Assembly: GCA_030620045.1 (NCBI GenBank)
Contig: JAUXAD010000003.1
Span: 1 to 47,741, forward strand
Direction: 5' to 3'
DNA: 47,741 nt
Source: an archaeon
Lineage (GTDB): Archaea > Nanobdellota > Nanobdellia > Pacearchaeales > GW2011-AR1
Below the pieces are notes generated by a model. The model saw only the letters and a list, made by a program, of their open reading frames with translations. It did no database searches and was not told the origin of the DNA. Both the position numbers and the translations under genes were made by a program. Below, in pieces: positions 42,840 to 47,741 of this stretch. The first letter of the stretch is position 1; each line of letters starts with the position of its first letter.

Positions 42840-43528
42840 TTTACATAATAAATTGATTGAACTCCAAATAGTTTTTTATCTAGATGATTCACATTTATTG
42901 CAGCTTCAAGTTCAAGCCCAAAATCAAAATTAGCCTTTTTTATCTCAATTGCGGGCCAGCCCTCTTTATTTTTAAATAATCTAATATTTTTAAAACTTTT
43001 AATAAAACTATCAAAAGAAATTTGTTTTCCTTTTTTGTATATTTTCAACAAAGGTTGAAATTCTTTTGGTATTTTTTTACTTCCGGGATAAGTTATCAAT
43101 CCTACTCCTTCTTTTGTAAGCACCCTTCCGACTTCTCTGAAAAAATTCATTTTATTCTTATATAAATAAACAGATGTTTGGCTCAGAACTAAATCAATTG
43201 AACCAGTTTTCAGAGGAATCTTCTCTCCAGCATCTCCATAGATTATCTTTGGAAGCTTAATTTTTTTTAATTCTTCTTTCAATATTATTTTTTCCTTTAG
43301 TGCATTAGAAATCATTTTTTCCAAACCTCCATGATTTTTTTTAAAATTCATCCCAACTACATCAATTCTATTTCCATACTTTAGAACAAGATCCATTATT
43401 AATCTTCCATACCCGCAACCAGATTCAAATATCTTGATCTTCTTTTTCTTCCTCAACATATTGTCTATTATTCTATCTACATTACCTAACTTTTTTCTAG
43501 CCTCTATTAATCCTCTTGTTTTCACCAT
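42836..43528 (-). CDS. SAM-dependent methyltransferase, divergent
   Basis: This 230-aa protein shows the Rossmann-like methyltransferase core: KIFESGCGYGRLIMDLVLKYG, DVVGMNFKKNHGG, IYGDAGEKIPLKTGSIDLVLSQTSVYLYKN and VLTKEGVGLITYPG. The motif I glycine loop is E-S-G-C-G-Y-G. Substrate unknown. It overlaps rbcL by 4 bp and follows the 89-aa membrane protein gene by 3 bp. Confidence 0.82.
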   Translation of the reverse strand: MVKTRGLIEARKKLGNVDRIIDNMLRKKKKIKIFESGCGYGRLIMDLVLKYGNRIDVVGMNFKKNHGGLEKMISNALKEKIILKEELKKIKLPKIIYGDAGEKIPLKTGSIDLVLSQTSVYLYKNKMNFFREVGRVLTKEGVGLITYPGSKKIPKEFQPLLKIYKKGKQISFDSFIKSFKNIRLFKNKEGWPAIEIKKANFDFGLELEAAINVNHLDKKLFGVQSIYYVK

Positions 43529-43531
43529 CTT

Positions 43532-43801
43532 CTAATCATGATTCTTTGCACAATTTATTTTCATTTTGTTTATTTCATCTATTGTAGCATCTTTAAATTT
43601 CTTTAAATCTTTTACATCTGCTGAAACAGAATATACTTTATGCATAAGCCAACCTGCAACATATGAAGCACTATATACTGGAGCATATTCTAACCAAAGT
43701 GGTGTTTTAATAACTCCCACTATCTTTAAGGTAACCCAAACTACAATACTCAAAAGAGCTAATAATGCAATTATATCCCAAATACTAATTTTTCTTTTCA
43801 T
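43532..43801 (-). CDS. Small two-helix membrane protein
   Basis: With the start at ATG 43801 this is an 89-aa protein, MKRKISIWDIIALLALLSIVVWVTLK, a second weaker hydrophobic stretch (VYSASYVAGWLMHKV) and a helical tail. The ORF track used a TTG three codons upstream; the ATG is preferred because it overlaps the stop of the 39-aa gene as ATGA. The family is not recognised. Confidence 0.68.
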   Translation of the reverse strand: MKRKISIWDIIALLALLSIVVWVTLKIVGVIKTPLWLEYAPVYSASYVAGWLMHKVYSVSADVKDLKKFKDATIDEINKMKINCAKNHD

Positions 43802-43917
43802 TTCCCACAACTCGTCTTCTCACCCCTTGCATGATGATATGCTTGGCACTTTTTGCATTTGCCATGCCTTGAGCAATTTTTATTTGGACAAGGACAACTT
43901 TTATTTTCTTCACTCAT
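43798..43917 (-). CDS. 39-aa Cys-rich zinc-knuckle-like protein (missed by ORF track)
   Basis: The minus strand encodes MSEENKSCPCPNKNCSRHGK, then CKKCQAYHHARGEKTSCGK and a stop. Six cysteines in CPCPNKNC / CKKC plus a C-terminal Cys and several His match a small Cys-rich protein type seen in anaerobes (CPC...NC.RHG.C..C.AYH). It is coupled to the next gene by ATGA and is the first gene of the RuBisCO operon, 20-36 nt after a TATA-like sequence. Metal binding is inference. Confidence 0.72.
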   Translation of the reverse strand: MSEENKSCPCPNKNCSRHGKCKKCQAYHHARGEKTSCGK

Positions 43918-43936
43918 AATATTAATTACAAAAAAG

Positions 43937-43953
43937 AGTTTTTATATTTTTCA
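43937..43953 (-). promoter_or_regulatory. TATA box of the RuBisCO operon
   Basis: GAAAAATATAAAAACTC on the minus strand is centred about 27 nt before ATG 43917, consistent with a leaderless transcript for the nine-gene operon. Confidence 0.55.
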
Positions 43954-43955
43954 TT

Positions 43956-43973
43956 AATCATTTACCGATGATT
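43956..43973. promoter_or_regulatory. Inverted repeat between RuBisCO operon and methyltransferase gene
   Basis: AATCATTTACCGATGATT has perfect 6-bp arms and a 6-bp spacer. It sits immediately upstream of the operon's TATA box and touches the TATA-like GATTTTAAATATT of the divergent gene at 44002, a good position for a shared operator. Confidence 0.4.
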
Positions 43974-44001
43974 TTAAATATTAAACCAAAATATTTGTTA
44001 T

Positions 44002-44622
44002 ATGGATAAAACAAAATCAGTTACGGAAATATATGATAAAATTGCAGAAGAGTATGCAAAATCTTTCAAAGAATCTCCAGAAGAAACTGAGATTATTAAG
44101 CAATTCATTAAACTACTCCCAAAAAATGCCAAAGTGCTTGATGTAGGTTGTGGAAATTCAGATTATTATGAACTACTTAAAAAAAACAAGGTTGATTATA
44201 CTGGAATTGATTTATCTGAAGAAATGATTAAAATTGCTAAACAGACATATCCAAAAGGAAATCTCATCTTAATGGATATGAAAAAGATTAATTTTCAACA
44301 AAATAGTTTTGATGCAATCTTTTGTTTTTATTCTTTGATACACATAGCTAAAGAGGAAGTAGATAGTATTTTGAAAAAATTTAGTGAAATATTAAAAGAA
44401 AATGGAAAATTGTTATTAGCACTTCAAGAAGGCGAAGGCGAGGTGTTTGAAGATGAACCATTTTTACCTGGGTACAAAATGTTTATAAACTTATTTTCTG
44501 AAAAAGAAATTAAAAATAAACTACAGAAACATAAATTTAAAATAATTAAATTAAGCCGAAAACCTTCTCTATCAGATAAAGAATTCAAATATGATAAATT
44601 ATACATCCTTGCTTCAAAATAA
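44002..44622 (+). CDS. Class I SAM-dependent methyltransferase
   Basis: This 206-aa protein has motif I AKVLDVGCGNSDYYELL, then YTGIDLSEEMIKIAKQTYPKG, LMDMKKINFQQNSFDAIFCFYSLIHI and ILKENGKLLLALQEGEGE. It is a typical small-molecule or unknown-acceptor methyltransferase of the UbiE/YcgJ-like type. The gene is divergent from the RuBisCO operon and appears leaderless. Confidence 0.88.
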   Translation: MDKTKSVTEIYDKIAEEYAKSFKESPEETEIIKQFIKLLPKNAKVLDVGCGNSDYYELLKKNKVDYTGIDLSEEMIKIAKQTYPKGNLILMDMKKINFQQNSFDAIFCFYSLIHIAKEEVDSILKKFSEILKENGKLLLALQEGEGEVFEDEPFLPGYKMFINLFSEKEIKNKLQKHKFKIIKLSRKPSLSDKEFKYDKLYILASK

Positions 44623-44632
44623 ACTTTTCTAA

Positions 44633-46021
44633 TTAAATTTCTTTTACCTTCACTCCCCCTTTAATATCATCAACAGAATAACCTTCTTTATTAATCTTCT
44701 TTCGTAATTCATCCGCTTTTTTCCAATCTTTTTTCTTTCTCACCCTCCCTCTTTCTTCAATCAATTTTTTAATTTTACTCGGAACTTTAATTTTCTCCTC
44801 TTCATCTAATTTCAACCCAAAAACTTTATCAAAATCTAGCGCAAGTTCATATTTTTCAGAATCATTTAATCTATTATCCCTCAATATATCCCATAAAAAC
44901 GACAAAGCCTTAGAGGAATTAAAATCATCATTAATGATTTTTAAAAATTGTTTCTTTGCACCTTCAATATTCTTTTTATTTTTCTTTTCCCCTTTTTTCA
45001 ATCCAGAAATTATATTTTTTAATCTGTTGTAAGATTTTTGCGCCATCTCAAGAATTTCTAAAGAAAAATTCAAAGGCTTCTTATAATGTGTTGTTAAACA
45101 TAAATATCTAAATGCTAAAGGAGAAAAACCTTTTTCTTCTAATTGGAAGAGAGTATACAAACCCCCTTTACTTTTTGAAATCTTCTCTCCTTTAAACAAA
45201 AGCCAAGCAAAATGTATCCAGTATTTTACCCACGGCTTTTTTCCAAACGCAGTTTCACTCTGAGCAATCTCATTTGTATGATGAACCGCAATATGTTCTT
45301 GTCCTCCTGTATGAATATCAAACTGTTTTCCTAAATATTTAGAAGACATAGCAGAACATTCAATATGCCATCCAGGAAAACCAACCCCCCAGGGAGATTT
45401 CCACTCTTGCTGCCTTTTTCCCTCTTGGGAAGAAGAAAATTTCCACAAAGCAAAATCTGTTTTATTCTTTTTCTCTCCAATATCAATTCTCTTTCCTGCC
45501 TTCAATTCTTTAACATTCAACCGAACCAACTTCCCATAATCCTTTAGCTTTGAAGTATCAAAATAAATCCCACCAGAAGTTTTGTAAGTATATCCTTTTT
45601 TCTCTAAATTTTTTATCAAATCAATCTGTTCTTTAATATGCTCTGTCGCACGTGGCCAAACATCTGGTTCAATAATATTTAATTTCTTTAAATCCTCTTT
45701 GAAAACTTTGAAATAATAATTTGAAACTTGCTTTGCTGTTTTCTTTTCTTTTCTTGCTGCTTTTTCAATTTTGTCCTCACCAATATCAGAATCAGAAGTT
45801 AAGTGTCCAACATCAGTTACATTTATTACATGTTTCACTTTAAAGCCATTATTCAAAAAAACTCTTTTTAAAATATCATTAGAAACATAAGTCCTCATAT
45901 TTCCAATATGCTGATACCAATAAACCGTCGGCCCACAAGAATAAATTCCAACATGCCCTTTTTTTAATGGTTCAAAAACTTCTTTTTTTCTTGTTAAAGT
46001 ATTATATAATTTTAAAGGCAT
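44633..46021 (-). CDS. cysS: Cysteinyl-tRNA synthetase
   Basis: This 462-aa class I enzyme has SC29GPTVYWYQHIGNMRTY (HIGH motif H38-I-G-N, zinc Cys29), WHIECSAMSSKYLGKQFDIHTGGQEHIAVHHTNEIAQSE (zinc and cysteine site) and EKISKSKGG (KMSKS). It charges tRNA-Cys. Length is normal. Confidence 0.95.
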   Translation of the reverse strand: MPLKLYNTLTRKKEVFEPLKKGHVGIYSCGPTVYWYQHIGNMRTYVSNDILKRVFLNNGFKVKHVINVTDVGHLTSDSDIGEDKIEKAARKEKKTAKQVSNYYFKVFKEDLKKLNIIEPDVWPRATEHIKEQIDLIKNLEKKGYTYKTSGGIYFDTSKLKDYGKLVRLNVKELKAGKRIDIGEKKNKTDFALWKFSSSQEGKRQQEWKSPWGVGFPGWHIECSAMSSKYLGKQFDIHTGGQEHIAVHHTNEIAQSETAFGKKPWVKYWIHFAWLLFKGEKISKSKGGLYTLFQLEEKGFSPLAFRYLCLTTHYKKPLNFSLEILEMAQKSYNRLKNIISGLKKGEKKNKKNIEGAKKQFLKIINDDFNSSKALSFLWDILRDNRLNDSEKYELALDFDKVFGLKLDEEEKIKVPSKIKKLIEERGRVRKKKDWKKADELRKKINKEGYSVDDIKGGVKVKEI

Positions 46022-46057
46022 AAATAAGATAGGAAGAAGTAATTTTTAAATTTAAGT

Positions 46058-46612
46058 TTATTTTATTGTAACAAAGATTTCTCCTCCTGCATAAGGATCT
46101 CCACTTTTTTTCACATCTACCATATAGATTAGTGTGCAAGGAGGTGCTGTTTCAGGAATAGCTAACTTAACTAATCTAGGAAGTTCTAATGCATTTCCTG
46201 CTCCTAATGAAAAGCTTCCTACTCCTCCAAGTAAAAAGCTATCTGCTTCAGACTTTGTTAAAGACCCACATTTTGAAACATCATCTGCTGTAACAGTATA
46301 AGTAAAATCTGCAGATTCTACATCTTTATTTTGAACAGAAAAAGCAAAACCTTTTGGGGCATCTCCTTTTTTTAAGGTTATGGCTCTTGCAGTAGGATAA
46401 ATAGCAAGTTTTTTTCCTTCATCACTAAAAAGTTTTTGTATCTCACTTTCAACTTCAGTACTAATTGAATCAATTGCTCCTGTTGCAGTGAAGAAAATTT
46501 CTTTTATCAAAAAAATCCCTAAAACTAAAACACTCATAAGTAGAACTACAGTAACAATAGTTCCAACACTCATCTCCATTGCTGCTTTTTTATTTCTAAT
46601 TTGTGGTTTCAT
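46058..46612 (-). CDS. Pilin/archaellin-like protein
   Basis: I start it at ATG 46612 (MKPQIRNKKAAMEMSVGTIVTVVLLMSVLVLGIFLI) because that gives a short basic leader plus hydrophobic helix and lies 1 bp after the upstream stop; the ORF track start at 46675 is inside the upstream gene. The mature part is beta-rich with two cysteines (SKCGSLT, PPCTLIYMVDV). It resembles type IV pilin-like proteins. It is apart from the 6.7-19.9 kb cluster but of the same general class. Confidence 0.7.
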   Translation of the reverse strand: MKPQIRNKKAAMEMSVGTIVTVVLLMSVLVLGIFLIKEIFFTATGAIDSISTEVESEIQKLFSDEGKKLAIYPTARAITLKKGDAPKGFAFSVQNKDVESADFTYTVTADDVSKCGSLTKSEADSFLLGGVGSFSLGAGNALELPRLVKLAIPETAPPCTLIYMVDVKKSGDPYAGGEIFVTIK

Positions 46613-46613
46613 T

Positions 46614-46907
46614 TTAAGTTTGAAGGTTTTGCAATTGTTCTTGAAGAAGTGGATATAAATATATTGCAACAACAATTACTAAAACAATTGCCATAATTAT
46701 TCCAACAGTGTTTATTATTAATCCTACTTTCCCAAGTTTTGTGGGACTTCTTTTTTGCTGAATAATACAAAAGATTAAACCTATTATGAAAAAAGCTAAA
46801 CTTAAAAGTCCCATAAAAAGCAAAGAAAAATATCCTGCTATCCCTAATGTAAAACCAGAAATTCCAAGAGCTTCACCATTTTTTTTCAATTTCTTTTTTT
46901 CTACCAT
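46614..46907 (-). CDS. DUF4190-like membrane protein
   Basis: This 97-aa protein has a basic head and two to three hydrophobic segments: GISGFTLGIAGYFSLLFMGLLSLAFFIIGLIFCII and GLIINTVGIIMAIVLVIVVAIYL, the GLILGIIG-like layout of DUF4190 proteins. Function unknown. It forms a pair with the pilin-like gene. A TATA box (CTTTTATAAAC, 46935-46945) lies about 30 nt upstream. Confidence 0.7.
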   Translation of the reverse strand: MVEKKKLKKNGEALGISGFTLGIAGYFSLLFMGLLSLAFFIIGLIFCIIQQKRSPTKLGKVGLIINTVGIIMAIVLVIVVAIYLYPLLQEQLQNLQT

Positions 46908-46955
46908 CTTTTATAATTTGATTAATTAAAACTTGTTTATAAAAGTTTTGACTTA

Positions 46956-47035
46956 GCGATTTCCGCGGAGGCAATTAGAAATCGCCTCACCGCAAAAGAA
47001 GGGAAAATCGAAAAAAACCGCTTAGGTTGTTTTCA
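46956..47035 (-). repeat. 80-nt intergenic repeat element, copy 2
   Basis: This is the second copy of the element at 7820-7899 (75/80 identical, no gaps). Its minus-strand 5' end begins 3 nt after the 3' end of tRNA-Phe, again placing the AACC-TAAGC-GGTT hairpin and T7 run directly after a mature 3' end. In this copy the competing pairing GCGATTTC/GAAATCGC is a perfect 8 bp and the second hairpin gains GCGG/CCGC. Confidence 0.75.
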
Positions 47036-47038
47036 AAT

Positions 47039-47109
47039 GGGACCTCGGGGAGTCGAACCCCGCACACCATGATCTTCAGTCATGTGCTCTCCCGCTGAGC
47101 TAAGGTCCC
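47039..47109 (-). tRNA. tRNA-Phe (GAA)
   Basis: The minus strand folds into a 71-nt cloverleaf: acceptor GGGACCT/AGGTCCC, D stem GCTC/GAGC, anticodon stem CATGA/TCATG with loop CTGAAGA (anticodon GAA), variable GTGTG, T stem CGGGG/CCCCG with TTCGACT loop. CCA is not encoded and there is no intron. Confidence 0.96.
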
Positions 47110-47132
47110 AATAAGAATAATAAAAATAAGGA

Positions 47133-47141
47133 TTTTTTAAA
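47133..47141 (-). promoter_or_regulatory. TATA box of tRNA-Phe
   Basis: TTTAAAAAA on the minus strand, centred about 28 nt upstream of the tRNA 5' end, fits an archaeal promoter with transcription starting at or near the mature 5' end. Confidence 0.5.
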
Positions 47142-47191
47142 TGTTTAGAAAGTGTAAAACTTAAGAGTCACAAATATTTGATTTTTGATGT

Positions 47192-47509
47192 TTAGAAATT
47201 CGAAGATTCTCCACCATAAGCTTGAACGAGGGAAAAATTACCCTTTGTTTTGGTTAACTCTTTGAATATTCTCACATATAAAGAATCTGGGCCATAAACT
47301 CTTGCAAGTTCTATTTTTTTGCGTGCAATCCCTAGGAAACCTTTTGAATTATCCACTGCTTTTTTTAATTCTTTCTTAGTAAATCCTTCATCCTCTCTTT
47401 GTTCGATTAAATAATAATTCCCAGAACCACTCCTAACAACATTTTCTATTTCATCCAATCTTATTTTTCTTTTCGGTTCAATAAGGCAAAGAATGAATGT
47501 TCCTTTCAT
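47192..47509 (-). CDS. Hypothetical protein, 105 aa
   Basis: This soluble basic protein (MKGTFILCLIEPKRKIRLDEIENVVRSGSGNYYLIEQRE; KGFLGIARKKIELARVYG) has no recognised domain. It starts about 40-50 nt downstream of the RNase P RNA 3' end on the same strand and may share its transcript. Function unknown. Confidence 0.55.
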   Translation of the reverse strand: MKGTFILCLIEPKRKIRLDEIENVVRSGSGNYYLIEQREDEGFTKKELKKAVDNSKGFLGIARKKIELARVYGPDSLYVRIFKELTKTKGNFSLVQAYGGESSNF

Positions 47510-47554
47510 TCAATTATAATGTTTTAATCATTTTAAAATATTTGTGTGATGAAA

Positions 47555-47741
47555 TGTAAGTTGGGAATAGGCCACCTTCTGTATTTCCCTGTTTAAAACA
47601 GACGGAAATTGTTAACATTTGACTATGCGGTTCAAGACCTTGCATCAGTTGGGATGCTCGTTCCAGCGTTTCCTCAAAGAGGACGTCTCGTTTCTATACC
47701 AGAGCCATGCCTCACGACATCTTTCATTTCTGAAAGCAACT
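47555..47741 (-). ncRNA. rnpB: RNase P RNA, 3' part (5' end outside window)
   Basis: The minus strand shows the conserved blocks of archaeal type A RNase P RNA in order: GGTATAGAAACGAGACGTCC then GAGGAAACG; CATCCCAACTGATGCAAGG with GCAAGGTC (CR-III-like, 47636-47643); and near the 3' end ACAGAAGGTGGCCTA (CR-V and the P4 3' strand, 47568-47582). The P1 3' strand probably follows as TTCCCAAC; the exact 3' end is uncertain by about 15 nt. The 5' half with the other P4 strand lies beyond the window. RNase P removes tRNA 5' leaders. Confidence 0.82.

Noticed and set aside
46614-46675. Upstream start of the pilin-like gene given by the ORF track.
   Set aside because: It lies inside the preceding gene and adds an unusual MLLQYIYIHFF leader; ATG 46612 gives a normal short prepilin leader.
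46956-47109. Repeat copy 2 next to tRNA-Phe as an att site of an integrated element.
   Set aside because: The tRNA 3' end is not duplicated at copy 1, there is no integrase in the window, and both copies sit after gene 3' ends.
47555-47741. End of the window first looked like an rRNA fragment because of the GTCGTGAG word.
   Set aside because: Flanking sequence does not follow 16S or 23S rRNA, whereas the ordered GCAAGGTC and ACAGAAGG-GGCCTA blocks fit RNase P RNA.

Overview
The window reads as a low-GC, gene-dense chromosome segment from a DPANN archaeon, most like the Pacearchaeota/Woesearchaeota/Nanoarchaeota group. Evidence seen here: archaeal-type genes (PCNA, a primase that appears to fuse PriS with a PriL-like Fe-S tail, class I lysyl-tRNA synthetase, Cbf5, ribosomal proteins L31e, L39e and S19e, a minimal histone), a form III-type RuBisCO, leaderless-looking promoters with TATA boxes about 25 nt before start codons, a tRNA without encoded CCA, a type A-like RNase P RNA and many small membrane or prepilin-like proteins. 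The lineage call is inference from gene content; no phylogeny was run.

Layout. 1-3400: end of a membrane-anchored secreted protein, a PAP2 phosphatase, an archaeosortase-like protein, a small-multidrug-export-family protein and two related membrane proteins. 3474-6389: an S-layer protein with a long, hairpin-rich leader, divergent from a winged-helix regulator whose promoter carries a perfect 19-bp palindrome. 6740-19872: a 13-kb, one-strand cluster of prepilin-like proteins and giant cysteine-rich surface proteins. It contains two paralogous units: unit A is a 262-aa pilin-like protein plus a 1266-aa protein; unit B is a 257-aa pilin-like protein, two small membrane proteins, and 577-aa plus 1002-aa proteins that together cover the 1266-aa one. 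Four more prepilin-like proteins follow. This is the best candidate for an undescribed system. 19971-22076: divergent pcn and primase genes around a 20-bp palindrome. 22088-27090: membrane proteins sharing a Cys-rich module, one with an Ada-like zinc tail, and a secreted ComEA-like helix-hairpin-helix protein. 27115-36000: housekeeping and repair genes (PD-(D/E)XK nuclease, Nudix, GNAT, histone, LysRS, RNase HI, acylphosphatase, Cbf5, AlkD, L31e/L39e/S19e, a CRM protein). 36042-39723: a 1018-aa secreted protein with about 16 Cys-pair repeats and a membrane-anchored protein. 39746-43917: a tightly packed nine-gene operon around RuBisCO with two methyltransferases, a Nudix hydrolase, an NFACT-R protein and three tiny or small proteins. 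44002-end: a methyltransferase, CysRS, a pilin-like protein, tRNA-Phe, a hypothetical gene and the 3' part of the RNase P RNA.

Two near-identical 80-nt intergenic elements (75/80 identical) sit right after the 3' end of a pilin-like gene and of tRNA-Phe. Three genes missed by the ORF track (40, 49 and 39 aa) fit exactly into operon gaps. Cell-surface biogenesis (S-layer, sortase, prepilin-like proteins, Cys-rich adhesin-like proteins, ComEA-like protein) is the dominant theme. No pilus ATPase, platform protein or prepilin peptidase gene is in the window.
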